A program made the translations under genes and the position numbers. From Dermatemys mawii (Eukaryota > Chordata > Testudines > Dermatemydidae), in contig ML677334.1 of the NCBI GenBank assembly GCA_007922305.1, positions 20,248,126 through 20,312,125 on the forward strand: a DNA stretch of 64,000 nucleotides, read 5' to 3'. Of the stretch, positions 47,532-57,135 are shown one piece after another; the first letter of the stretch is position 1, and every line of letters starts with the position of its first letter. Below the pieces are notes generated by a model that worked only from the letters and a program-made list of their open reading frames with translations, was not told the DNA's origin and did no database searches.

Positions 47532-47926
47532 CATAGGTGCTTACTCTGTGGGTGCTCTGGGGCTGAAGAACCCACGGGGAAAGATAAGTGGGTGCTCTGC
47601 ACCCACCGGCAGCTCCCCGCCCTCCCCCCAGTTCACCTCTGCTCCACCTCCGCCGCTGAGTGCGCCACCACATCCTGCTTCTCCCCACTCCCTCCCAGCG
47701 TTTGCGCCGTGAAACAGCTATTTCATGCAGCAAGCCAGGGAGGGAGGGCAGAGGAGGCGGAACATGGCACACTCGGGGAGGAGGTGGGGCCAGGACGGGG
47801 ATTTGGGGAGGGGTCCAATAGGGGCAGGAAAGGGTGGAATTTGGGCGGAGACTTTGGGGTAGGGATGAAGTCTGGGCAGGCAGGGGTGTGAGTACCCACC
47901 AACATCGAGAAACATTGGCACCTGTG
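47532..47926. mobile_element. non-autonomous hAT element with perfect 8-bp target duplication
   Basis: The short inverted ends CATAGGTGC and GCACCTGTG are flanked on both sides by the exact 8-bp duplication CATAAAGG (47524-47531, 47927-47934). The interior is GC-rich with GTGGGTGCTC near both ends. It has a central near-palindrome, TGAAACAGCTATTTCA, similar to the centre of the hAT element at 53.6 kb. There is no transposase; open frames on both strands are compositional. Confidence 0.93.
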
Positions 47927-47934
47927 CATAAAGG

Positions 47935-49227
47935 TCCACTTCAGAATTTCTGTCTCTTGGCCTTGCCTCCTCAGCCAACTTCTCTGCTATTTTATTTCCA
48001 ACTCTCGAAATCAGGGCTCTCTGTGGCTCTTCCCTCCATGTTCCATCCCCAAACATGTTCATGGCAAGGCTTGTGTTCTCTCTTTCTCTCTGTTCCTTTC
48101 ATTTCCCATTGATTGCTATATTTTTATTTATACAAAATCTTGAGCTACATAAATGTACTTATTTATGTACCTCTACAAATTTTAAAAGCATGTACATGCA
48201 TGCAGCCTTCTATGTCTTTTTGTTGCCAAAAATTGATTCTGGAATAGTACGTTCTTACAATTTTAGCGTTTCACTCTGTGAAAGGTATTGTAGGCACAGA
48301 CATACATACTGTAAACACCACAGAACTTTTTTGCAGTTAAAGGTGAAATTATGTTTATTATGGTAACCCATTTTGTTGGGACATTACAGACCTGAATTGT
48401 TGTCCTTTTTGTCACTCTGTGATTGTGAGTTGTAGTTTGTAACTATATAAAATATATGCACAGTACGTACAGTCTTCATCCTAATAAGGTTTCTTTTGCC
48501 AAAGTTAAGCAATTGGCACATTCTGTTCCTTTCTATCAATAGGACTACTTTGAATTTACACAGAGGTAATTGAGAGCCAAATATGGCCCAGTAAATGGAA
48601 ATCCAGTTGATCACATACCATAAAAATGTTTGTTGTATAATCTACAAAATACTTCCCATTCCTGTATGGTGTGTTTAAAATTGGTACTTCTAAAATAAAT
48701 AAAATTGAAAGATGGGTCATTTTAGAGTGATCCACATTCAATCAGCTTGACCATCCCAAAAGCTAAAATTGTACATGTAGCCCAAGCATTGTAGGCTTCA
48801 TAGGACTGAAGAAATACTGAACAAAACAATTGTCTGTCATGTCTACGTCACTTCATCCAGCTGATGCTGACCATCCTGGTGAGTACATTGCATTCCACTG
48901 TTCTATTGGTCTGTTACTTCGACTGCCTGGCTTTGGGACTATGGCCAACCTTAGTAAAGTTCTGGTATCTTCTTTCTGCCATGAGGCAGAAGAACCCACT
49001 GAACCATCAGGAGTGGTCAGGAGCAGTCAGGTAGGAGTTGCGTTATACCCAGGGTTCTCTGAGGGAGAATACAGAAGATTTCTCAGACGTGTACTTTTTG
49101 CATACAACTTGCCATAGAGGAGTGGTGAGCAGTTAGTGCAAAGTCAAACTTAAAATCTAGATAGACTCCAACTAACTAGGATTTTTCCACCCGGGGACAG
49201 CTTCTTCTCCAAGAATATTTCTTTACA
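47935..49227. other. intronic DNA, nothing recognised
   Basis: About 1.3 kb with no recognised element. AT-rich, with short unassignable frames. Confidence 0.5.
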
Positions 49228-49325
49228 TATCATATATATAAACACTGTGTATATCTGTGGATACATTTATAAATATATATATGTGTGTGCTTATATATAT
49301 AAATATATATATGTATAATACACAC
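49228..49325. repeat. imperfect (TA)n/(TG)n microsatellite
   Basis: Interrupted TA and TG/CA dinucleotide runs, such as AATATATATATGTGTGTGC repeated with variation, ending in AATACACACA. Likely prone to slippage. Confidence 0.9.
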
Positions 49326-50330
49326 AAAAGTAAAGTATACATTACCCAAGATAAGCTGTGTTTGCCAATGCTTTAATCTCAGTGGGAGACTGTTTTTACT
49401 GGAGTCAAACTCTTGAGCACCAGCTGAGGATAGGAAACTAGATTCTGGCGTGCAGGGTGTGGGAGGAATCTCTTTGTCTGCTCCCCCTTTTTTTTTTTTT
49501 CCAAATACATACACAAATAAAATTCACATGTGGCCTTGAATGATGTCATGTGTGCAGCTGACTCCAAAAGAAGCCATTCTTGAGAGTGTGTAGTCTCTTT
49601 GGAGCGTCTGTCGTATAGAACAGCAAGCTATGCAAAGTCATGCTGCAAAGTAACTTGCCATGTTTCAGAATGTTTTTGTTCCCTCATGCAAGGAGTTAAA
49701 AAACAAAAAATAAAGCAACAACTTACAAATAAATGTTGATGCAATTAAAAGCCTTGTGCTTTGCCTATCTGTACAGTATTTTTTTTTTCTGCTTTTAGTA
49801 CATCTAATCTTCACTTAGATCCCCATGATCCTGCAGCACCTAGATTCCTGTTTCTTTGGTTTGAATTGGAGTCTCTTTCTGAGTTCTTGTAGATTCTCCA
49901 CCCGCTGATACTGTCTGTCTGTAGCTTCAGTGTTCCTTCCCACTGCACTGTACATATCTGTCACGTTCAAAATCCAAGGAGGGAGGGAAGTTATGGAAAA
50001 GATCCTCAGCCGGCATCCACCTTATAGCTTTCCTAATGAAAAGGGTTTGGAAAGGTGATGTTTCCACTGATTGCTAAAATGAAATATTATGGAGGCAAAA
50101 CTAGCTGAACCATCAATGCAGCGGGTGCAAAGTGGATTAATGAAAAAGTGGCAGCTCCTCCAGGGTCCAAGTAAAACAGGGAAACCTGTGTTTGGAAAAT
50201 AGCCACAAAATCTTGTAGGATCTGCTATGGCCAGAATATTCTTTATGAAATATCATATAAGCTGTGTTCACGCTGACTAGGGAAATGGTGAATCTGAATC
50301 TGCTTTTATACCAATGAAAGGGCCACTGAG

Positions 50331-50633
50331 GCCTGGGCTACACTGAGGGGCTGGGGTGGGGGGTTCGACCTAAGATATGCAACTTCAGCTACGCAAATAG
50401 CATAGCTGAAGTCAGCATATCTTAGATTGACTTACCTGGCTGTCCTCATGGCAGCAAATCGATGGCTGATGCTCCTGCGTCAACACCGCTTCCTCCTCTT
50501 GTGGAGGTGGAGTTCCGGAGTCAATGAGGAATGCGTTCAGGGATCAGTTTCTTGCGTCTAGACAAGACGCGATAAATCGATCCCTGATACATGGAACACT
50601 ACCCGCCAATCCGGCGGGTAGTATAGACATACC
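50331..50633 (+). mobile_element. GTCTACAC-type element, fuller copy, apparent 5-bp duplication CTGAG
   Basis: The ends GCCTGGGCTACAC and GTATAGACATACC are inverted relatives, with CTGAG immediately on each side (50326-50330, 50634-50638). Inside is a palindromic pair AACTTCAGCTACGCAAATAG / CATAGCTGAAGTC, then CATATCTTAGATTGACTTAC and CTCATGGCAGCAAATCGATG. A TGGAGGTGGAGTTCCGGAGT block is shared with the element at 20.2 kb. Non-coding. Confidence 0.75.
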
Positions 50634-50639
50634 CTGAGA

Positions 50640-50740
50640 GTTGGATCAGGTCATAGATCAGGAATAACTCCACTGATGTCAGTGTACTTACACCAGTGTA
50701 AATCTAGTGTAAGTGAAATTAGAATCAGGTCCAGCATGAG
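50640..50740. repeat. ACACCAGTGTAAAT palindromic small repeat
   Basis: It contains GAATAACTCCACTGATGTCA, then ACTTACACCAGTGTAAATCT followed by AGTGTAAGTGAAATTAGAAT. The central palindrome TTACACCAGTGTAA and outer ATCAGG...AATCAGG phrases mark a common old sauropsid repeat. It directly abuts the element on its left. Confidence 0.6.
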
Positions 50741-51519
50741 TGCCTTCCTAACAAAAATTGTTTTCACAAACATGGAAGGTGCTAACACAGTATCCCTGGA
50801 CACCATAGATAGGACCAGAAAAATTGGCTTCTCTAAATCAATCATAAATTGTTGATTTGAAATTGCATGCTGATGATGATTTATTATAATTTTTTATTTA
50901 ATACTGGCCAGGGATAAGTACTGACCAGACTCAAATATTAATTGTCCTTATCCTATAGGTCTTGTGATATAAAAGACAGATGCACAGAACATAAGACACA
51001 TTGAAAGATCTAGAGAAGGTACTCAATTCAAAAGTAAACTGTTCCCTTTTTTGTGTAAAATGACACTTTATGTGGATAAATTCTCTTTGGCCAGTGGATA
51101 AACTTCAGAATAGATTTTAATAATCCAATGTAATAATATATTCTAATTATTTTTACGTATATAATCAATATTTAAGGAGAGAAAATGCCTTGGAATGGGG
51201 CTAGCTGTCAGGAGTATTGAATGTTGTTGTAGTTGTCTTGGTCCCGTGATTTTAGACACACAAGGTGTGGGAGGTAATATTTTTTATTGAACCAACTTCT
51301 ATTGGTGAGAGACCCAAGCTTTTGAGCTCACACAGAGCTTTTCAGAGTGTCACAGCTAAGTACAAGATGGAACAGTTTGTTTAACAAAAGAAATTAACAG
51401 GTATTTCACCAGACCATTCAAGGTGGCCCATTAGCACCCTTCCAGTCAAAGGAAGAGAAGGAAAGGGGGGAAGGCAGCTGAAGAGAGGGAGTTGTTAGTG
51501 GGCTATAGATTGTTGTAGT

Positions 51520-52245
51520 AAATAAAGCTGTGTGTCTGTCATAGAGGTCTCAGGAGTCATGGATTCCATGACCTCCAGGACTTCTGCAGTAGTAGCAGTT
51601 TGGGTGTGTGGGAGGGGGCTCAGGGCTGGGATGGGGATTGGGGTGCAGGTCAGTCCTTACCTCAGTGTAGGGAGCTCCCCAGCTCCCCACAGCATGTCCT
51701 TGCAGCTCCTAGGTGGAGGGACCAGAGGACTCCGCGTGCTGCCCTCAGGCCCCTCCCCCACAGCTCCCATTGGCTACGGTTCCCAATCAATGGCAACTGC
51801 AGAGCTGGCACTTGTGGTGGGAGAAGCACGCAGAGAATCCCTGCCCATCCCTTCCTCAAGGAGCTGCAGGAACACGCAGAGCCAGGTAGGGAGATTGCCA
51901 GCCCTCTCCCCACAGCGCCAACGGGGGTCCCAGACCACATGACACCCACCTCCCCCGTCCCCAGCACCAGCAGGGACCTGAGTCACCCCTCCCCCAGCAC
52001 CCACAGCATTCCCTGCCTCCCCACCCCCAGCACCATCAGGGATGTGGTATAACCCCCCATTCCACCCAGCACTCATGATGCCCCCAGACCCCACCCCCAC
52101 CCTCAGAGAACCCATGCCCCTGCCCCCAAGTTTTAGTCAGGGGTATATAGTAAAATCATGGACAGGTCACGGGCCATGAATTTTTGTTTACTGCCCGTGA
52201 CCTGTCCATGACTTTTGCTAAAAGTACCATGATTAAAATGTAGCC
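51520..52245 (-). mobile_element. GTCATGGA-type element inserted in Penelope family B
   Basis: The left end has GTCTCAGGAGTCATGGATTC followed by CATGACCTCCAGG (palindrome GTCATGGATTCCATGAC). The right end is a long hairpin of TCATGGACAGGTCACGGG. The middle, 51600-52130, is GC-rich with CCCCCAGCACC-type phrases. Insertion is inferred because the flanking Penelope blocks continue on either side (AGTAAATAA on the left, AATAAGCCATAGATCC on the right). Overlapping frames of 101-150 codons are compositional. Superfamily unknown; borders approximate. Confidence 0.55.
52156..52211. repeat. perfect 18-bp-arm hairpin
   Basis: TCATGGACAGGTCACGGG at 52156-52173 is the exact reverse complement of 52194-52211, with a 20-nt loop. 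It sits at one end of the GTCATGGA-type element. The hairpin is too perfect for chance and presumably reflects the element's terminal structure. Confidence 0.92.
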
Positions 52246-52470
52246 TTAATAATAAGCCATAGATCCAGTGTCTCTTGATATTTAGTGTCTAGCAAAGTTA
52301 TGAATTTAAGCTCCCAGGCTTGTCTTCTGAAAACATTTTGCGGGTTTTCTTAAACTAAAGGATGAGGACTCAGAGGTCAGAAAACTCTGTGTAGCTAGAT
52401 AGCTTGTCTCTTTCACCAATAGAAGATATTGCCAACAAAAGATATTTCCTCATCTACCTTGTGTCAGGTG

Positions 52471-53601
52471 TATGGAAAGGAGACCCCTGAGAACTCGCCT
52501 CATGTCCTCACAAACAACAAAAAAGTTCCCCACATGGATTGTTGTTTCCCTCCCCACTTATTAGATTTCAGTCGAATGACAAGCCTTCACTGATTTTCAT
52601 TTATTTAAAATGAATTAAAAACCCACTGGAAACCATAGGTCCCTGAGGTCCCTACAGTTTGCAGTGAGCAAACAGGATAAGTTTGAATTGTGCTTCCCTC
52701 CCTCCCCCCATCTCTTCTAACGTAATATTTTAAATTGATGCAAGTGGAATTAGACCGCTCCTCCACAAGCAGCCAGTTTTATTTTTCAACCTGGAGTTGA
52801 GTTTAAAAATCAAAATGAAGCTTTGAGGACCTCAGTTAGTGTCCGCTGAAGTCAGTGCAGTCCTTCCATTGCCTTCATTGGCCATTGACTCAGGCCCTGA
52901 TTGAATGGATATTTTTATATTTGAGCATGGTTTGCTTGCTGAAGAACAGATTTAACCCTAACCTGTTTCACTGTACCTATGATGAGAGTGTAGGAAGTTT
53001 GCCAGGTGGAGGAGGAGGTGGGCTAAGAAAGGCTCTATAAGACACAATCCCTTTGTATTCCTCTCTCAGGAGAACGAGCATGTCTGGTGCTTGTGCCTGT
53101 TAAAACTTGGCCAGAAGCCAATTCCAGGTTAATCCTCCTGATGGTCACACCCAGATGTGTCAGATGTTTCTATCTATGGGACAGAAAGAGCCAGCTGGCT
53201 CTATCTTTTGTATCATTCTTAACTTTGCCTGCATCCTGCATAGGAATGTTCCCCATTCAGAACCAAGAAATATGTCTTTTTCGCCATTAGCTAGTTTGTG
53301 GTCGAATAGTTGGCTTTATAACTCCTTTGTGACTAGGTAAGGCTTTATGTTGGGGGAAGATTTGCAGAAGAAATTATATTGTCATAAAATTCATCTATTA
53401 GCTGAAACATAAGTAGTTCTGTATATTTCCACTGCACTTTCCAAACAAAGATAAGACATGTTCCTTCCCCAAGAAACTTGCAATTGCATAGAACAGAATC
53501 CGCCAGATTATGAAGGCTGTCCATCCGAGCTACTGCTTTCCATCTATGACTTATTTATGAAGAAGTACACTGTCAGGCATGTTGAGGTGAGCACAGGCAG
53601 A
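52471..53601. other. intronic DNA, nothing recognised
   Basis: About 1.1 kb without a recognised gene or element, apart from a short CCATTGCCTTCATTGGCC phrase near 52865 resembling the dispersed palindromic family. Confidence 0.5.
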
Positions 53602-53609
53602 CAATAGAC

Positions 53610-54028
53610 CATGGGTGGCCAACCTTTGGCTCCGGAGCCACATGTGGCTCTTCAGAAGTTAACATGCAGCTCCTTGTATAGGCACCAACTTCAGGGCTGG
53701 AGCTACAAGCGCCAACTTTCCAGTGGCCAGGGGATGCTCAACCCCAGGCTTAGCCACAGGCCCTGCCCCTACTCCACCCCTTCCCTGAGCCTGCCATGCC
53801 CTCGCTCCTCTCCTTCCCCCCAGAACCTCCTGTATGCCATGAAACAGCTGATTGGGAAGTGAGGGGAGGGAGGAGGAGGTGCTGATTGGCGGGGCTGCTG
53901 GTGGGTGGGAGGTGCTGGGAGCGGGTGGGCGGGGAGCTGAGGGGGGCGGGGGGACTGCTGATGTGTTACTGTGGCTCTTTACATTGGTAAATTCTGGATC
54001 GTTCCCAGGCTCAGGTTGGCCACCCCTG
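53610..54028. mobile_element. non-autonomous hAT element with perfect 8-bp target duplication
   Basis: The ends CATGGGTGGCCAACCT and AGGTTGGCCACCCCTG are inverted (one or two mismatches), between exact 8-bp copies of CAATAGAC (53602-53609, 54029-54036). Subterminal GGCTCCGGAGCCACATGTGG and TACTGTGGCTCTTTACATTG extend the inverted similarity. The centre has CATGAAACAGCTGATTGGGA flanked by C-rich and G-rich arms. It resembles the element at 47.5 kb, which shares the GAAACAGCT centre. Non-coding. Confidence 0.95.
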
Positions 54029-54054
54029 CAATAGACCATCACATAGTTTGTAAT

Positions 54055-54265
54055 GATCAGATTTCCAAAGGTGTTTAGGCATGTAAAGATGCAGAGAGAT
54101 GCCTAGTGGAATTTTTCAAAAGTGCCTTAAGAAATAAGACCTTTAACTCATATTAAAATTAATGGGAGTTAGGCACCTACCCTGCTTAGGAGCTTTTGAA
54201 AATCTCACTAGGCTCCTACCTGCATTGCTACCTGCATACATCCTTTTCAAAATTAGGTCCTAAAC
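54055..54265. repeat. TTTTCAAAAGTGCCTTAAG-family repeat
   Basis: The phrases AATTTTTCAAAAGTGCCTTA, GGGAGTTAGGCACCTACCC and GGAGCTTTTGAAAATCTCAC are the inverted halves of the dispersed family, around TTAATGGGAGTTAGG. It starts just after the right duplication of the hAT element. Confidence 0.65.
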
Positions 54266-55690
54266 AGCTATGTCTGGATGGTGAAGACAAGATTCCCAGC
54301 AAGGGCAAAGAGTTACTTTTGAATGTTACATGTTCACAGTCATAGGTATGTGCTATTGTTAATCAGGTCTGCTGAAGTAATTTAATAAAAGCTTCCACGG
54401 TCAGATTAAGATGGTATTTTAATCTTTTAAAAAAAAACAGAAAGTGAATAGGTTTTGTGAGGAGCTGAAGAGAGTCATTTGAAAGTTTAAGCAGGACTTA
54501 ATTTATGCAGAGGGCCAAAACAATGCTTGTGATCAGAGATGAATTTCATAAAATACACATATAATTGTATCCTATTAGTAAGATGATCTTAATGCCACAG
54601 TGTTACTTAGCTGATGTTCTGTTCCTGTATCTGATTCAGAGGATTGAAGAGATATTAATGATTTGGTGAATTTGCTGGACATGCAGACTTACACAATTCA
54701 TATGTTCACAAGCTGCTTAGCCTTTCATATGTTTTGGGAAGAATCAAATTAACACTTCCTGGTTTATGAAGAATTTTTTATATAGCCATATATTTAGAAT
54801 TTGAGATATTACTAAGACTTAAGATGTAAGATATGTAGAAGTTTCCAAGCAGCTGAGCTTGGAAAACAAAAATTGACAACCCAAACGTGATAAACTATAG
54901 GACAATTAAGATGAGCCATTATTCCCCCATCTCCACCCTCCAAGAATGATAGAATGTGAATTAAGAAGCGCAAAGCTCTTAGGCACTTAAGATTAAAGTT
55001 AAAAACATGGTAATGATACCTTGATGACTAAATGATGTCTGCCAAACTTCCTCAGGGACTTAAATAATATGAGGGTAATATATCATTAGAAGTGTTGAAC
55101 ACTGTGTCTGACATGTTTAAATTTATGTATCACATTCCTATGAAATAATATGTACAAAGTTATTAGCTTTGGAAACATATTGGAGATGTGTGCAGAACCA
55201 CAGCATAGGTGATAGGTTGAACTGGTGGCATCTAATTAAGGTGTTCAAGAATAATTATTAGTGGATTTAAAAGCTAAAAGAGGTTATAACATAGTATTGT
55301 TTAGATTTTGTTTCTTTTAAGTTTCTTTTTATAACATAGTAAAAGTGTGAAGTGAGTTGATAGTACAATTAAGTGCTTAGCACTAAAATGCATACATATT
55401 ACTAAAATTGGTTGCTAATATAATAATTCATCATTAGCTTCAGTTATTGAAGAAACAGAAAAGAATCAAAGTGAAGGCTGGTGATTTCTATACAATATGT
55501 CTAATAAAAAGAATACACTGACTACCTAGAGTAGTCAGCCTCAATTTATGGCTTTACAGCTGTATGCAGAAGTTTGGGACAATAAAAATAGCTCTAATGG
55601 AATCCTTGAGTTTGTATGGAGTTGCTGTAAGCAGTCAGGAATGGGGAACAGAGTTTATGTCAAGTGATGTCACAGACAGAACTATAAAAT
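54266..55690. other. intronic DNA, nothing recognised
   Basis: About 1.4 kb, AT-rich, with no recognised gene or element. Confidence 0.5.
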
Positions 55691-55694
55691 AATC

Positions 55695-56795
55695 TTCTTG
55701 CTATGTGTGAGGCCTGTACTGGAAGCAGTCCTAATCAACATATTCATAAATGATCTGGAAAAAGGGGTAAACAGGGAGATGGCAAAATTTGCAAATGAAA
55801 CAAAACTACTCAAGATTGTTAAGTCCCAAGCAGACTGCGAAGAGCTACAAAAGGATCTCACAAAACTGGATAACTGGGCAACAAAATGCCAGATGAAATT
55901 CAATGTTGATAAAGTTGATGCAAAGTAATGCACACTGGAAAACATAATCCCAGCTATACATGTAAACTGATGGGGTCTAAATTAACTATTACTACTCAAG
56001 AAAGAAACTTTGGAATCATTGTGGATAGTTCTCTGAAAATATCCACTCAGTGTGCAGCAGCAGTCAAAAAAGCAAATCGAATGTTGGGAATCATTAAGAA
56101 AGGGATAGATAATAAAACAGAAAATATCATATTGCCTCATTTAAATCCATGGTACGCCCACATCTTGAAGACTGCATGCAGATGTGGTGATCCTATCTCA
56201 AAAAAGATATTGGAATTGAAAAGATTTAGTAAAGGGCAACAAAATGATTAGGTGTATGAAACAGCTTCTATATGAGGAATGATTAATAAGACTGGGACTT
56301 TTCAGCTTGGAAAAGAGACAACTAAGAGGGAATATGATAGAGGTCTATAAAATCATGATTGATGTGAAGAAAATAAATAAGGAAATGTTATTTACTCCCT
56401 CTCAGAAACAAGAAGTAGGGGTCACCAAATGAAATTAATAGGCAGCAAGTTTAAAACAAACTAAAGGAAGTATTTTTTCACACAGCGCACAGACAACCTG
56501 TGGAACTCTTTGCCAGAGAATGTGGTGAAGGCCAAGACTGTAACAGGGTTCAAAAAAGGACTAGATACATTTATCGAAGATAGGTCCATCAATGACTATT
56601 AGCCAGGATGGCCAGAGATGGTGTCCCTAGCCTCTGTTTGCTAAAAGCTGAGAATGGGCAATGGATCACTTGATGATTACCTGTTTTCTTCTTTCCCTCT
56701 GGGGCACTTGGCATTGGCCACTGTCAGAAGACAGGATACTGGGCTAGATGGACCTTTGGTCTGATGCAGTATGGCCATTCTTATGTTCTTATATA
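55695..56795 (+). mobile_element. CR1 LINE, 5'-truncated, ~1.1 kb with 3' end
   Basis: It begins in the reverse-transcriptase domain and continues through the ORF2 end and 3' UTR to the terminus GGCCATTCTTATGTTCTTAT. Recognisable 3' blocks include GGGGTCACCAAATGAAATTA, CACACAGCGCACAGACAACC, CCTGTGGAACTCTTTGCCAG, AAGGCCAAGACTGTAACAGG and GGATACTGGGCTAGATGGAC. It is the longest CR1 3' region in the window and colinear with those at 27.4 and 41.2 kb on the other strand. Confidence 0.95.
55698..56270 (+). pseudogene. CR1 ORF2 reverse transcriptase C-terminal part, broken
   Basis: The first frame gives INIFINDLEKGVNREMAKF then ANETKLLKIVKSQ and LDNWATKCQMKFNVDK. These are the RT blocks normally read as IFINDL, FADDTKL and LE.WA..WQMKFN.DKC. 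The catalytic FADD is FANE here (55788-55799), so both aspartates are lost. The frame stops at 55928 and resumes in another frame with ITTQERNFGIIVDSSLKIST and AAAVKKANRMLGIIKKGI. This is a dead copy of a self-mobilising retroelement. Confidence 0.9.
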
Positions 56796-56984
56796 ATTTA
56801 TCAAAACATAACGTCCAAAGTGTTACAAGATGCAGGTAGAATAGAGAAAGAGATTGCTGTATGGAGTTTGATCAGTGATTCCTATACAGGTTGAAATGGA
56901 AAAAACCTATGGAGTATGGGAGGAGAAAAGATGAAGATATGGAAGGAGAAAAGCAGAAGTTCCAGTGGTACAATATAAAGCCCT

Positions 56985-57135
56985 GCTCTTATTCGACTTA
57001 ATTATGCTTTTGCCATTAACTTCAATGGGAGCAGAACTGTGCCCTTAAGAATTAATTGGAGCATAATCTTCTGGTTCTCAGGCAAATTTCATTGCCTCAC
57101 CATTGATATTAAGGGGATTTTCACTTGAGTAAAGA
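56985..57135. repeat. 'AACTTCAATGGGAGCAG' dispersed repeat
   Basis: It has AAGCCCTGCTCTTATTCGAC, GCCATTAACTTCAATGGGAG, CAGAACTGTGCCCTTAAG and later ATTGATATTAAGGGGATTTT. This is another member of the family at 7.6, 42.5 and 47.2 kb. Confidence 0.6.

Larger units (their letters stand above)
51225..52470 (-). mobile_element. Penelope-like element fragment, family B, split by an insertion
   Basis: The left part (51225-51520) has TGTAGTTGTCTTGGTCCCGT, GGTAATATTTTTTATTGAAC, CAACTTCTATTGGTGAGAGA, CCAAGCTTTTGAGCTCACAC, CAAGATGGAACAGTTTGTTT and ATTCAAGGTGGCCCATTAGC. The right part (about 52250-52470) has AGATCCAGTGTCTCTTGATA, TTAGTGTCTAGCAAAGTTAT and, inverted relative to the left, CTTTCACCAATAGAAGATAT. 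Both parts belong to one known vertebrate terminal-repeat type that I associate with Penelope elements. Unrelated DNA at about 51520-52245 separates them. Confidence 0.7.

Noticed and set aside
47718..48062. 114-codon minus-strand frame
   Set aside because: Starts outside and runs into the hAT element at 47.5-47.9 kb; compositional.
51532..52115. Frames of 101-150 codons on both strands
   Set aside because: GC-rich interior of a non-coding repeat inserted in a Penelope fragment; low-complexity, no family match.
53659..54042. 127-codon minus-strand Pro-rich frame
   Set aside because: Entirely within the hAT element and its borders.
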